Below, in pieces: positions 52,318-62,362 of a stretch of DNA of 64,000 nucleotides. The position numbers and the translations under genes were made by a program. Where the stretch lies: assembly GCA_021775615.1 (NCBI GenBank), contig JAJFHL010000125.1, positions 25,225 through 89,224 on the forward strand, given 5' to 3'. Within the stretch, counting starts at the first letter, position 1. Every line of letters begins with the position of its first letter. The notes below the pieces were generated by a model. It saw nothing but the letters and a program-made list of their open reading frames with translations. It was not told the DNA's origin and did no database searches. Origin of the DNA: Hyphomicrobiales bacterium. Its GTDB lineage: Bacteria; Pseudomonadota; Alphaproteobacteria; Rhizobiales; JAJFHB01.

Positions 52318-53595
52318 ATGTCGCAGCTGGGCCTGCTTGTCAGTGCTCGCTTTCTGCCCCTGTTTCTCACACAGGGACTGGGCGCGCTCAACGACAATAT
52401 TTTTCGCAATGCGCTGATTGTGCTGGTCACATATCGCCTTGCGCATGAAGCTCCCTTGCCGCCGGCGCAGTTGGCGGCGGTTGCGACCGGGTTGTTCATT
52501 CTGCCCTACTTTCTGTTCTCCGCGCTCGCCGGACAACTGTCGGACCGCTATGAAAAATCGTTCATTATTCGCAAGGTAAAGCTCGCCGAGGTGATCCTGG
52601 CGATCTTTGCGGCGGTGGCGTTCGCCTTGAACAATGCGATACTCCTGCTCCTCGTGCTGTTTTTGTTCGGCACCCAGTCGACCTTCTTCAGCCCCGTCAA
52701 GTTCGCCGTGCTGCCGCAACATCTGGACGAGCGGGAGTTGATCAGCGGCAACGGCTTCCTGCAATTCGGAACATTTCTGGCGATCCTGTTCGGCTCCATC
52801 ATGGGGGCGATGCTGATCGCCGGCGAGACTGGGGGAACCGTGGTATCCGTTCTCATGATCGTTGTCGCGCTCGGGGGCTATATGTGCGCGCGGGCCGTCC
52901 CCCATGCGACCGCGTCGTCTCCCTCAATGGCATTGAAGCTCAATCTGGTGACGGAGACGTTCAAGCTTCTGCGGTTCGTCAACCAGAATGATTCTGTGTT
53001 CTGGAGCGTCATCGGCATTGCCTGGTTCTGGATGATGGGAGGGCTCTATGTCACCCAGCTTGCCCCCTTCACCAAGTTTGCGGTCGGCGGCGACGAGACC
53101 ATCGTCACCTGGTTTCTGGCGGTGTTCACAATTGGAATCGGGATCGGTGCACTGGTGTGCAACCGCCTCTTGCGGTCCATCATATCTTCGCGATTCGTGT
53201 TTCTGTCGGCTGCCGGCCTTTCGGTGTGCGCGATGGACCTCTGGCTGACCACCAGGAATGCCGGTGTGCCTGCCGAGCTCCTTGATCTTGCGGCGTTCCT
53301 GCCCCAGCCCACGGCCTGGCGGCTGTCCTTTGATCTGTTTTCCCTGGCGTTCTTTGCCGGGGTCTATTCAGTTCCTCTTTATGCACTCGTGCAGGCGCGG
53401 AGCGACATGGCAGTGCGCGCCAGAACCATTGCGGCAGGCAACATCGTGATTGCACTGTTCACTGTTGCCGGCGCGCTGGTGACAACGGCGTTGCTCGCTC
53501 AGGGGCTGAACATTCAGGAGGTTTTTGCGCTGGCGGCGATTGTAAACATCGCCGGCGCACTGGTCATTCACCGGCAGCTGGCGGCCACCGCATAG
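52318..53595 (+). CDS. MFS transporter, LplT-like
   Basis: The 425-residue protein has about 12 membrane helices. RFLPLFLTQGLGALNDNIFRNALIVLVTYRL and LSDRYEKSF are typical of the lysophospholipid transporter (LplT) branch of MFS; the acyltransferase domain fused to it in some bacteria is absent. It may flip lysophospholipids for re-acylation, by family. GGGGA seven bases before the ATG at 52318 supports the start; a longer frame begins 50 codons earlier. Confidence 0.83.
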   Translation: MSQLGLLVSARFLPLFLTQGLGALNDNIFRNALIVLVTYRLAHEAPLPPAQLAAVATGLFILPYFLFSALAGQLSDRYEKSFIIRKVKLAEVILAIFAAVAFALNNAILLLLVLFLFGTQSTFFSPVKFAVLPQHLDERELISGNGFLQFGTFLAILFGSIMGAMLIAGETGGTVVSVLMIVVALGGYMCARAVPHATASSPSMALKLNLVTETFKLLRFVNQNDSVFWSVIGIAWFWMMGGLYVTQLAPFTKFAVGGDETIVTWFLAVFTIGIGIGALVCNRLLRSIISSRFVFLSAAGLSVCAMDLWLTTRNAGVPAELLDLAAFLPQPTAWRLSFDLFSLAFFAGVYSVPLYALVQARSDMAVRARTIAAGNIVIALFTVAGALVTTALLAQGLNIQEVFALAAIVNIAGALVIHRQLAATA

Positions 53596-53601
53596 ATCTC
53601 G

Positions 53602-53768
53602 CCTAGACCCTTTCTTCTTCTTACGGAATCACTTGACCGGGTTTTCACGCCCACTGACCGCGTTACGGCCCACTTGTGGTCAGCAAGACCACGGCGTGAA
53701 CCGCGCCTTGCCGAGCGAACCGATTTGGCGCCATCAAGCGTTTCCGTGAGAAGAAGAAAGGGTCTAGG
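53602..53768. mobile_element. TA-flanked imperfect palindromic element (MITE-like)
   Basis: The ends are a 35-base inverted repeat matching at 32 of 35 positions: 53602-53636 (starting CCTAGACCCTTTCTTCTTCT) and 53734-53768. Inner arms also pair in part (GGTT..CACGCC with GGCGTGAACC), and the centre is a perfect hairpin GTGGTC-AGCAA-GACCAC (53676-53692). TA borders both ends. It fills the convergent gap between the MFS and MerR genes, and its right end covers the MerR stop codon. No transposase is present. Confidence 0.6.
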
Positions 53769-54225
53769 GCGTGTCGTCGAGCAATCGCCGGATCTCCGAC
53801 AACTCGTAGAGCGTTGCCTGAAGCAGTTGCACCTGCTCCTGACTGAGACCCGAGGCTTCCTGAGCCGCCTTGAGCAACTCAGGATCAAGCTGCGGCGGCG
53901 GCGAGAGGCCTTCCTGCCCCGGCACCGGACGCGGTTTGGGATGTGTCATCGTTGCGTTGGCGCCGCTTTCGGTCACGAAAGACACGCCGTGTTCTCTCAG
54001 GATCTTCTGAACTCCACGGATGGTGTAACCCTCGCCATAGAGCAGATAGCGAATTCCGCGCAGCAGTTCAATATCGTGCGGCCGGTAGTACCTGCGGCCG
54101 CCGCCGCGTTTCATGGGCTTGATTTGCGTAAACTTGCTTTCCCAGAACCGCAATACATGCTGCGGTACGTCAAGTTCCTCGGCCACCTCGCTGATGGTCC
54201 GGAACGCCTCAGGTGATTTATCCAC
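53764..54225 (-). CDS. MerR-family transcriptional regulator
   Basis: The 153-residue protein has a MerR DNA-binding domain: [21 protein letters not shown], then [23 protein letters not shown]. The C-terminal part is short and Pro-rich, with no cysteines for metal sensing. A MerR gene next to ihfA is a conserved alphaproteobacterial arrangement. The start is GTG. It follows ihfA by 63 bases. Confidence 0.9.
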   Translation of the reverse strand: MDKSPEAFRTISEVAEELDVPQHVLRFWESKFTQIKPMKRGGGRRYYRPHDIELLRGIRYLLYGEGYTIRGVQKILREHGVSFVTESGANATMTHPKPRPVPGQEGLSPPPQLDPELLKAAQEASGLSQEQVQLLQATLYELSEIRRLLDDTP

Positions 54226-54288
54226 CGCCGCACCTCTTGTTCCGGCCTACCCGATAGAGAGTGCCGGAGTTGCCACCCAGTCCATGCC

Positions 54289-54600
54289 CTACTCGGCGTC
54301 ACCCGAGCCGTCTTCGTTGATCATGTCCTTGAGCACATGGCTCGGCCGGAACACCAGTACGCGGCGCGGCGTGATCGGCACCTCCTCCCCGGTCTTGGGG
54401 TTGCGGCCCATCCTGCCACTCTTGCTGCGCACCATGAAGGTGCCGAAAGAGGACAGCTTGACCGTCTCTCCTTCGACAAGGGTTTCGGTCACATGATCAA
54501 GTATGGATTTTACAAGATCCGCAGATTCGGTGCGAGACAATCCGACTTGCTGGTGGACCGCATCACTCAGGTCTGCCCTTGTAAGTGTGTTTCCCCCCAT
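54289..54600 (-). CDS. ihfA: Integration host factor alpha subunit
   Basis: The 103-residue protein has the HU/IHF fold: [21 protein letters not shown], then [33 protein letters not shown], residues about 42-74. It bends DNA in replication, recombination and transcription. It lies between fabH and MerR, in the usual order. Confidence 0.95.
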   Translation of the reverse strand: MGGNTLTRADLSDAVHQQVGLSRTESADLVKSILDHVTETLVEGETVKLSSFGTFMVRSKSGRMGRNPKTGEEVPITPRRVLVFRPSHVLKDMINEDGSGDAE

Positions 54601-54741
54601 TTGGGATCCCTCGCTCTCCGTTGTCGGAACAACCTATTGCACTTGCCCGGCTGTGGTCAATACTACCTAAGTCAACGAATTCAAATAGATAATGCCGGGT
54701 ATGCCGCCCTTTTTTTCGGTGATCACCGCGCGCAACGCCAG

Positions 54742-55719
54742 CTACCAACGCACCAGCACGGCGCCCCAGGTAAAGCCCCCGCCCATCGCTTCCATGAGCA
54801 CCATGTCACCCTGCTTGATCCGGCCGTCCCGGCACGCCACATCCAAGGCCAGCGGTATCGAGGCGGCGGACGTGTTCCCGTGCTTGTCGACGGTGACGAC
54901 GACCCGTTCCTCGGGGATGCCAAATCGCCGCGCCGTGCCGTCAAGAATGCGCTTGTTGGCCTGATGCGGCACGAACCAGTCAACGTCCTTGGCGTCAACG
55001 CCGGCCTCGGCCAGCGCCTCCTCCATCACACTGGCAATGTTGACGACCGCGTGTTTGAAGACATCGCGGCCCTGCATGCGCAGGTGTCCGGTCGTCTGTG
55101 TCGCCGACGGGCCGCCGTCGACATAGAGTTTGTCCTGATACCGGCCATCCGCTCTGATGCGGGTGGAAATGATGCCGCGTTCGTCCGCGGCGCCATTGGT
55201 CTTCCGGCCCTCGAGCACCACGGCGCCGGCCCCGTCACCGAAGATCACGCAGGTGCCACGGTCTTCCCAATCAAGAATCCTGGAAAACGTCTCAGCGCCG
55301 ATCACCAGGGCGCGCTTATGCTGGCCGGACTGAATGAAGGCGTCGGCGGTGGCCATGGCATAGACAAAACCGGTGCAGACGGCCTGAACATCGAAGGCGG
55401 CGCCCTGGGTGATGCCGAGTTCCGCCTGGACCGTCACGGCGGTAGCGGGGAACGTGTAATCGGGCGTCGACGTCGCCAGCACGATCAGATCGATATCCTG
55501 CGCATCAATTCCGGCATCTTCGATCGCCCGCCTGGCTGCCGCAATGGCAAGGTCCGAAGTGTACTCGCCTTCAGCCGCAATGTGCCGCTCGCGAATACCG
55601 GTGCGCTCTACAATCCACTCATCACTGGTGTCGACCATTTTTGACAGTTCGGCATTGGTCAGCACCCGCTCGGGCAGATAGGACCCGCAACCAAGTACTA
55701 CGGAACGAATTGTGCTCAC
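54742..55719 (-). CDS. fabH: Beta-ketoacyl-ACP synthase III
   Basis: The 325-residue enzyme has the catalytic triad of FabH: Cys115 in VQAVCTGF, His in [10 protein letters not shown], and Asn in KHGNTSAA. It condenses acetyl-CoA with malonyl-ACP to start fatty-acid synthesis. The start is GTG and overlaps the plsX stop by 4 bases. Confidence 0.97.
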   Translation of the reverse strand: MSTIRSVVLGCGSYLPERVLTNAELSKMVDTSDEWIVERTGIRERHIAAEGEYTSDLAIAAARRAIEDAGIDAQDIDLIVLATSTPDYTFPATAVTVQAELGITQGAAFDVQAVCTGFVYAMATADAFIQSGQHKRALVIGAETFSRILDWEDRGTCVIFGDGAGAVVLEGRKTNGAADERGIISTRIRADGRYQDKLYVDGGPSATQTTGHLRMQGRDVFKHAVVNIASVMEEALAEAGVDAKDVDWFVPHQANKRILDGTARRFGIPEERVVVTVDKHGNTSAASIPLALDVACRDGRIKQGDMVLMEAMGGGFTWGAVLVRW

Positions 55720-56780
55720 GAAGCATTCACCTTTTCTGCGGGCTGTGCGGCCGGCACGTCCGGCGCATGATAACGGCCAAGGTCACGTGCGATGCGCGCC
55801 ACCAGTTCGTTACGTGCCATATCGAGAGCCAGATCAATGGCGCTCGCAAAACCAAAGCCATCGGTTCCACCGTGACTTTTGACCACGATACCATTGAGAC
55901 CGAGAAAGACGCCGCCATTCATGGTCCTTGGATCCAGTTTCTCGCGCAGGGCGGCGAAGGCGCCGCGCGCAAACACGTATCCGATGCGGGCCGAAAGTGT
56001 CCGGCTCATGGCGGCGCGAAGCCACCCTGAAATCTGCTTTGCGGTTCCTTCCGCGGTTTTCAGGGCAATGTTCCCGGTGAAACCTTCAGTCACCACAACG
56101 TCTACCTTGCCCTGGCCAATATCGCTGCCTTCGATAAACCCGCAATATTCGATCGGCAGGTTGGCTTCCTTCAAAAGACGTCCGGCGATCCTGATCTCTT
56201 CGAGACCCTTCACCTCTTCGACACCGATGTTGAGGAGGCCGACCGTCGGCCGCTGCAGGCCGAATATGGTGCGTGCCATTGCCTCGCCCATAACGGCGAA
56301 TTCAACCAGCATCTTGGCATCGACACCAATCGTCGCTCCGACATCCAGAACGATGCTCTCGCCGTCAAGGGTCGGCCAGATGGCGGCAATTGCGGGGCGT
56401 TCGATGCCGGCCATGGTTTTCAGGATGACTTTTGCCATCGCCATCAGGGCACCGGTGTTCCCTGCCGATATGGCCACCTGGGCATCCCCGTCCTTGACCG
56501 CGGAAATCGCCAGCCACATGCTCGATGTACGCCGGCCACGGCGAAGTGCCTGGCTCGGCTTGTCGTCCATTGCGACCGCAACATCGGTGTGGATGACTTC
56601 GCAGGCCTTTTGAAGAGAGGGATACTTGGCGAGCTCGGGCCCGAGCAGATTTTCGTCTCCGAAAACGAGAAATCTCACTTCCGGATTGCGCTCAAGCGAA
56701 ATTGCGAGACCGGGCACCACCATCTCTGGGCCGGCATCTCCCCCCATTCCGTCCACAGCTATTGTCAAGATATCCGACAT
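55716..56780 (-). CDS. plsX: Phosphate acyltransferase PlsX
   Basis: The 354-residue protein has [18 protein letters not shown] at the start and later [10 protein letters not shown] and [12 protein letters not shown], the PlsX signatures. It makes acyl-phosphate from acyl-ACP for phospholipid synthesis. It is followed without a gap by fabH and is a member of the conserved plsX-fabH-ihfA operon. Confidence 0.97.
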   Translation of the reverse strand: MSDILTIAVDGMGGDAGPEMVVPGLAISLERNPEVRFLVFGDENLLGPELAKYPSLQKACEVIHTDVAVAMDDKPSQALRRGRRTSSMWLAISAVKDGDAQVAISAGNTGALMAMAKVILKTMAGIERPAIAAIWPTLDGESIVLDVGATIGVDAKMLVEFAVMGEAMARTIFGLQRPTVGLLNIGVEEVKGLEEIRIAGRLLKEANLPIEYCGFIEGSDIGQGKVDVVVTEGFTGNIALKTAEGTAKQISGWLRAAMSRTLSARIGYVFARGAFAALREKLDPRTMNGGVFLGLNGIVVKSHGGTDGFGFASAIDLALDMARNELVARIARDLGRYHAPDVPAAQPAEKVNAS

Positions 56781-56919
56781 TCTGCTCGTGTGTGGGGTTC
56801 CGGGATCTCATTGGAGACGATTTGCAGCCTGGGCCCCAACTGGTTGGGACAATACCCCATAAAGGTTTCGTGACAACCATAATCTCCGCATGGTGACAAG
56901 GCCGATTCAGACCTTCACC

Positions 56920-57504
56920 TCAGCGTTTGTCATCTGACCGTTTCAGGTGTCTCAGCACCGCAAACGGGTTTTCGACATCATCGCCGGACGGCGCCCTCGA
57001 CGATGGCAGCTCGGCCAGCACCTCCTGGAAGTCGCTGCCTGGTTTGCGCGGATGGGGGTCAAGAGCGGTTGCCAGATTCTCGGCGACCAGCTCTCCCAGA
57101 TCCGCCCCGCCTTCGATCAGGATTTCCGGTTCATCGTCACCGAGGGGATCAACCACGATCTCCCCTTCGCTGCCTTCCGCCGGCTTGAGCACCGGATCAT
57201 CCGCGTCGGTGTAGCGGGCGGTGAACTCCTGTTCGATTGTTGCATCAAAGTCCTCAAGGCTGACCACACAGGTCTGAACAACAACAGCGTGGAACCGACC
57301 GGACACGGCAAGACCGTTGCGGCGCCAGAGGACAATCTGAATTTTGGCCTCGAGGGCGCGAATCGCCGGGACGCCGAGCCTTGCGGCCAGTGCCTCACGC
57401 TCTTCCCGTGTTGCCGTGATTTCCAGAACACGGTCGGATTTGAGCAGTTCAGAACGGCTGAACGGCCTCCTGAACTCATACCCGTGATGATGAAGTTGGG
57501 ACAT
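56920..57504 (-). CDS. DUF177/YceD-family protein
   Basis: The 194-residue protein has the YceD pattern: an N-terminal beta-rich part, VVVQTCVVSLEDFDATIEQEFTARY (the conserved C and V..L region), and the acidic tail VDPLGDDEPEILIEGGADLGELVAENL. YceD proteins are associated with 23S rRNA metabolism and lie near rpmF or plsX. Here the gene is between the bc1 chaperone and plsX. I chose ATG 57504; the upstream extension overlaps the chaperone gene. Confidence 0.85.
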   Translation of the reverse strand: MSQLHHHGYEFRRPFSRSELLKSDRVLEITATREEREALAARLGVPAIRALEAKIQIVLWRRNGLAVSGRFHAVVVQTCVVSLEDFDATIEQEFTARYTDADDPVLKPAEGSEGEIVVDPLGDDEPEILIEGGADLGELVAENLATALDPHPRKPGSDFQEVLAELPSSRAPSGDDVENPFAVLRHLKRSDDKR

Positions 57505-57523
57505 TACCTGAACGCCTCCGCTC

Positions 57524-58066
57524 TTAAGCTTGAGACTTCGCTTCGGGGAAGGCAACGTTGCCGCTGAGGAGCACATCGATGTTTTGCTGGCTTAGTGATT
57601 CGGCACACCTGGTCATGTAGTCCGCCAGTCGCGATGCGCCGTCGTTTGCCACGGCTTCCGCAAACACATTGCGCCTGAGGGCATCGGTCAGAACTTCGGG
57701 TTGCGTCGGGTGGTGCGCCAGGCCCTCGTCATAAGCCTTGGTGGCGCCATAAAAGGCCGACCCCATCTTGCGCACCTTTTTACCGATCGACATATCGCCA
57801 ACCCCCATTTCCCGAAGATTCTGTTCGAGGTCCGCGAACATGGCATCGAACACAAGCTGGCCGCATTTCTGCGCCGCATCTCCCTCTCCCTTCAGGCGGT
57901 GGAAGAACAGAAATGCGTGAATGACCAGCACGTCGAAGCGGCCGTCGAGCGTATCCGGTACGCCGGCGTCGATGTAAAACTCAGGGCGCCGCGCCTGCGC
58001 CACAATCGCTGCGTAAATGCTATCGGCAGCTTGTTGCTCTACATTTTCTCGGAACAGTTTGAACAT
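57524..58066 (-). CDS. Ubiquinol-cytochrome c chaperone (CBP3-like)
   Basis: The 180-residue protein has the CBP3/UQCC1 core: ADSIYAAIVAQARRPEFY, FDVLVIHAFLFFHRL and FDAMFADLEQNLREMGVGDM. It helps assemble cytochrome b into the bc1 complex. It is divergent from bamE and immediately upstream of DUF177, the usual alphaproteobacterial arrangement. Confidence 0.92.
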   Translation of the reverse strand: MFKLFRENVEQQAADSIYAAIVAQARRPEFYIDAGVPDTLDGRFDVLVIHAFLFFHRLKGEGDAAQKCGQLVFDAMFADLEQNLREMGVGDMSIGKKVRKMGSAFYGATKAYDEGLAHHPTQPEVLTDALRRNVFAEAVANDGASRLADYMTRCAESLSQQNIDVLLSGNVAFPEAKSQA

Positions 58067-58240
58067 GTTTGTCGGCCAGGGTCATGCCGCCGGGTCGGTA
58101 ACCAAAAGTCGGCGTGAGGCGATTCAGCTGTTGAAATCGTGCCGGTTGCACGATAGTTCAAGGAGTGCGGGATCTCGGCCATCTTGTGGAGAAGTGCTTG
58201 CATAAAGTAAAGTCTTAACCGAATGATCCCGACCGGAACC

Positions 58241-58705
58241 ATGAAAACAAGAATGAAACCGCTGATCCTTGCGACGACCGCCGCTTTCGCGTTGGGCATC
58301 GCGGCATGCAGCCCCGTGGAACCGCTCACCGATTACCGGGGTTACCTGCCGCGCGCCGAAGAGATTGAAAAGGTGCAGGTTGGCATGAGCAAGGCGGAAG
58401 TCCAGGCCCTGCTCGGCTCACCATCCACGACCGCAACCATCGATACGCTTGGTGAGAGCTTTTACTACATATCAAGTGTCGTGGAGACCACCGCGTTCCT
58501 GCCGCCGGAAGTTGTCGACCGCGAAATTCTCGCGGTGCGCTTCGATGGCGAGGCCCGGGTCAGTGGTTTCGGCCACTACGGCCTGGAAGACGGCAAGATC
58601 ATAAACTTTACCGACCGGACCACACCGACACGCGGCAAGGAACTCAACGTTCTGCAGCAGCTGTTCAACAATGTCGGCCGGTTCGACCCAGGCGCCGGGC
58701 AGTAG
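58241..58705 (+). CDS. bamE: Outer-membrane assembly lipoprotein BamE
   Basis: The 154-residue protein has a lipobox LGIAAC and the SmpA/OmlA domain (VQVGMSKAEVQALLGSPST, FYYISSVVET). BamE is part of the beta-barrel assembly machine. I use ATG 58241; earlier ATG 58223 is possible. A bidirectional terminator follows. Confidence 0.93.
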   Translation: MKTRMKPLILATTAAFALGIAACSPVEPLTDYRGYLPRAEEIEKVQVGMSKAEVQALLGSPSTTATIDTLGESFYYISSVVETTAFLPPEVVDREILAVRFDGEARVSGFGHYGLEDGKIINFTDRTTPTRGKELNVLQQLFNNVGRFDPGAGQ

Positions 58706-58732
58706 GTCGCAGTACCGACATCGGAGCATGAA

Positions 58733-58765
58733 AAAAGGCGCCGCACATATCGTGCAGCGCCTTTT
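58733..58765. terminator. Bidirectional intrinsic terminator
   Basis: GGCGC-C-GCAC and GTGC-A-GCGCC form a stem with one mismatch and a short ATATC loop, flanked by A6 and T4. It lies between the convergent bamE and hppA genes. Confidence 0.85.
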
Positions 58766-58788
58766 GCGTTTGTTGTGCGCGTGCCGGC

Positions 58789-60909
58789 TTAGTGAGCCAG
58801 CACCGCCAGCAACAGCAAAGCCACGATGTTGGTGATCTTGATCATCGGGTTCACCGCCGGGCCGGCTGTATCCTTGTAGGGGTCGCCGACCGTGTCACCG
58901 GTGATCGAGGCCTTGTGGGCTTCAGATCCCTTGCCGCCATGTGCGCCATCCTCGATCAGCTTCTTGGCGTTGTCCCAGGCACCGCCACCTGCGGTCATGG
59001 AAATCGCCACGAAGAGCCCTGTGATGATGACGCCCAGCAACATCGCACCGACGGCAGCGAAAGCCGCAGCCTTACCAGCGATGGCCAAGACCGCGAAATA
59101 GCAGACAATCGGCGAAAGCACCGGCAGCAGCGAAGGGATTATCATCTCCTTGATCGCCGCTTTGGTCAGCATGTCCACGGCACGGCCGTAGTCGGGCCGT
59201 TCGGTGCCTTTCATGATGCCCGGCTTTTCCTTGAACTGCCGGCGCACTTCGTTGACCACGGACTCCGCCGCGCGGCCGACCGCCATCATGGCGATGCCGC
59301 CAAACAGGTTCGGCAACAATCCGCCAAAGAACAGCCCGACGACGACATATGGGTTGGACAACGAGAAGTCGACCGTTCCGACATCGGCGAAATACGGGAA
59401 TTGCTCCGCGTTCGCCGCGAAGAACTTGAGGTCCTCCGTATAGGCCGCGAAGAGCACGAGCGCGCCCAGTCCGGCCGAACCGATGGCATAGCCCTTGGTC
59501 ACCGCCTTCGTGGTGTTGCCGACCGCGTCGAGCGCATCGGTCGTGTTACGCACTTCTTCTGGCAGATCAGCCATCTCGGCAATACCACCGGCATTGTCGG
59601 TGACCGGGCCGAAGGCGTCGAGCGCGACGATGAGACCGGCAATGGCGAGCATCGTGGTCACCGCGATGGCGATACCGAACAGGCCCGCCAGATTGAAGGT
59701 GACGATGATGCCGGCAATGATAACGATCGCGGGCAGCGCGGTCGCTTCGAGCGAGACGGCAAGCCCCTGGATCACGTTGGTGCCGTGACCCGTTGTCGAG
59801 GCCTTTGCCACACTCTTGACGGGGCGGTAGTTGGTGCCCGTGTAGTACTCGGTGATGACGATGATCAGGGCGGTCACGACAAGACCGGCCGCACCGCAGA
59901 GATAAAGGTCCCATCCGGTGAAGCTTTTGGCTCCTGCGAACAACACCGTGTCCATGCCGACGACGTAGTCGGTCAGCGGCCAAAGAACGATCAGCGAGAG
60001 CACGCCGGTGACGATGACGCCCTTGTAGAGCGCACCCATGATCGACTGGCTTGAGCCCATCTTGACGAAGAATGTGCCGATGATCGACGTGATGACGCAA
60101 ACCGCGCCAATCGTCAGCGGATAGAGCATCATGTTTCCGACGGTGCCTGAACTGGCAAAGAAGATCGAGGCCAGCACCATGGTCGCGACAATGGTCACGG
60201 CATAGGTCTCGAACAGGTCCGCCGCCATGCCGGCGCAGTCGCCGACATTGTCGCCAACGTTGTCCGCAATGGTGGCGGGGTTGCGCGGATCGTCTTCGGG
60301 GATGCCGGCTTCGATCTTGCCGACCATGTCGCCGCCGACGTCCGCACCCTTGGTGAAGATACCGCCGCCAAGACGGGCGAAGATCGAGATCAGCGAGGCG
60401 CCAAAGCCAAGTGCCACCATCCCGTCGATGACTGTCCTGTCGGTTGCACCATATCCGGCAAAATCGGTGAGGATCATGTAGTACACCGACACCGCCAGAA
60501 GGGCGAGACCGGCAACCAGCATGCCTGTGATGGCGCCCGACTTGAAGGCGATTTCGAGGCCGGCAGCAAGGCTCTTGCTCGCCGCCTGTGTGGTGCGCAC
60601 GTTGGCACGCACTGAAACCAGCATGCCGATGAACCCGGCAGCACCCGACAGGGTGGCGCCAACGGCGAACCCGATCGCTACCGGCAGTGAAAGTAGGAAT
60701 GCGACGATCACGAAAATCACCGCACCCGCGATGGCGATGGCCGTGTACTGGCGCGTCAGGTAGGCTTGAGCGCCTTCCTGGATGGCGCCGGCAATTTCCC
60801 GCATGCGCTCATTGCCTGCATCCGCGGCCATGACCGATTGCGTGGCCCAGATGCCGTAGACGAGCGCAAGCGCGCCGCAGGCAATTACCAGCCAAATAGC
60901 AGAGTCCAT
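58789..60909 (-). CDS. hppA: Proton-translocating pyrophosphatase, K+-independent type
   Basis: The 706-residue membrane protein has the H+-PPase signature [47 protein letters not shown], residues around 190-230, and about 16 helices. It couples pyrophosphate hydrolysis to proton pumping. The GNTTKA segment carries lysine where K+-dependent enzymes have alanine, so it is predicted to be K+-independent. It converges on bamE. Confidence 0.96.
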   Translation of the reverse strand: MDSAIWLVIACGALALVYGIWATQSVMAADAGNERMREIAGAIQEGAQAYLTRQYTAIAIAGAVIFVIVAFLLSLPVAIGFAVGATLSGAAGFIGMLVSVRANVRTTQAASKSLAAGLEIAFKSGAITGMLVAGLALLAVSVYYMILTDFAGYGATDRTVIDGMVALGFGASLISIFARLGGGIFTKGADVGGDMVGKIEAGIPEDDPRNPATIADNVGDNVGDCAGMAADLFETYAVTIVATMVLASIFFASSGTVGNMMLYPLTIGAVCVITSIIGTFFVKMGSSQSIMGALYKGVIVTGVLSLIVLWPLTDYVVGMDTVLFAGAKSFTGWDLYLCGAAGLVVTALIIVITEYYTGTNYRPVKSVAKASTTGHGTNVIQGLAVSLEATALPAIVIIAGIIVTFNLAGLFGIAIAVTTMLAIAGLIVALDAFGPVTDNAGGIAEMADLPEEVRNTTDALDAVGNTTKAVTKGYAIGSAGLGALVLFAAYTEDLKFFAANAEQFPYFADVGTVDFSLSNPYVVVGLFFGGLLPNLFGGIAMMAVGRAAESVVNEVRRQFKEKPGIMKGTERPDYGRAVDMLTKAAIKEMIIPSLLPVLSPIVCYFAVLAIAGKAAAFAAVGAMLLGVIITGLFVAISMTAGGGAWDNAKKLIEDGAHGGKGSEAHKASITGDTVGDPYKDTAGPAVNPMIKITNIVALLLLAVLAH

Positions 60910-61100
60910 TGCAATATCCTTGCTGTGTTAAGGCGGATGCCAAGACACGCCGAACGGCGCTCCCCTGAATCAGATGCGCGCCGCTGCCGTGCTTCCCCTA
61001 AGCACCCCGTTAGGTCGCGCGGAACATGCCAAAACTGCGCAGTCAAGGCAACCAACGTAGGTCTAAGAGTGAGGCGAGACAGATTGCCGCACGAACCAGC

Positions 61101-62321
61101 TCAGGCCGCGGCCTGGACATGACGCTGTGAGAACATCAGCCAGGCCAGCAGGAGGAGCGTCACGCAGCTCAATGGAATGACACTCCAGGAAATCGCATCC
61201 CAGCCGATTGAATTGAGAAGCTTTCCGGATGTGAACGAGGCGCAGGCAACTGTGCCAAAAACACATAAGTCGTTGACGGCCTGTACTTTATTCTTCTCGG
61301 AATGACGATAACAATCGGTCACGAGGGCGGTCGCCCCGACGAATCCGAAGTTCCAGCCGACACCGAGAAGGATCAGAGAAAGGCCGAAATTGACAATCCC
61401 GAGGCCGGACAGCGCGATGACGGCACAGATGGCCAGCAACACCAAACCGGTGGCGATAATCTTTTCCTTGCCGAAACGGTTGATCAAATGACCGGTGAAG
61501 AAACTCGGGATGTACATCGCCAGCACATGCCACTGGATGACATAGGTGGCAGAATCAATGCTGAAACCGCATCCGACCATGGCCAGGGGACTGGCCGTCA
61601 TCATCAAATTCATGATGCCGTAAGACACCGTTCCACAGAGGATTGCGACCACCAGTTTTTGCTGGCACAGGATCTGCGACAACGGACGCGCGCCTGAAGT
61701 GTCCGAAGCTGGGCGGGGAATCGGAAGGTCGATGAATGCCAGAACACCCATGGCCGCGACGGCGAGGGCCGCGGCGGTCATGTAGCTGCCGGCGAACAGC
61801 ACCGGATCGAAGATCGACTTCGTCCATATGATGAGCATCGGCCCCAGGACGGCAGCGAACAGACCGCCGATCAGCACCCAGGCAATGGCCTTTGCCTTGA
61901 AGCTTTCACTCGCGACATCCGCCGCCGCGAACCGGTAGTGCTGGGCGAACGCCTGATACCCGCCGGTCAGAAAGGTGGCGAACGAAAACAACCAGAAATC
62001 GCGAGTGTAGATCGCGTAGATGGCAATCAGTGCCCCGGCCAGCGCAAACAGGGCGCCGGTGAGGAAGCCGATGCGGCGCCCGACCCGTCGCATGAAGAGC
62101 GCCGCGGGCACCGTGACCAGTGCGGCGCCGGTCGCAAAGGTCGAAACCGGCAGAGTAGCCAAGCCCTTGTCGTCGGCGAGCATCTGCCCGATGAGACCGC
62201 CTGAAGCGATGATCAGCACCGCATTCATTCCATAGAGCGCATGCGCCGCCGAAAGCAGAATGGTATTGCGCTTGGCGCGCGCGTCGTCAATCAGGACTGG
62301 CGAGGAGGCAACGGCTGACAT
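61101..62321 (-). CDS. MFS transporter, unknown substrate
   Basis: The 406-residue protein has about 12 hydrophobic helices. LFMRRVGRRIGFLTGALFAL is the loop 2-3 MFS motif. In the second half, GHLINRFGKEKIIATGLVLLA repeats it. The substrate is unknown. It lies between thiL and hppA on the same strand. Confidence 0.85.
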   Translation of the reverse strand: MSAVASSPVLIDDARAKRNTILLSAAHALYGMNAVLIIASGGLIGQMLADDKGLATLPVSTFATGAALVTVPAALFMRRVGRRIGFLTGALFALAGALIAIYAIYTRDFWLFSFATFLTGGYQAFAQHYRFAAADVASESFKAKAIAWVLIGGLFAAVLGPMLIIWTKSIFDPVLFAGSYMTAAALAVAAMGVLAFIDLPIPRPASDTSGARPLSQILCQQKLVVAILCGTVSYGIMNLMMTASPLAMVGCGFSIDSATYVIQWHVLAMYIPSFFTGHLINRFGKEKIIATGLVLLAICAVIALSGLGIVNFGLSLILLGVGWNFGFVGATALVTDCYRHSEKNKVQAVNDLCVFGTVACASFTSGKLLNSIGWDAISWSVIPLSCVTLLLLAWLMFSQRHVQAAA

Positions 62322-62362
62322 GGCCGCGACACTAGTTTGCTTTATCGGTCGCGCAAACCCTT

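Noticed and set aside
58792..60054. 420-codon plus-strand frame
   Set aside because: It lies opposite hppA and is rich in Asp, His, Arg and Gln with no fold; a shadow.
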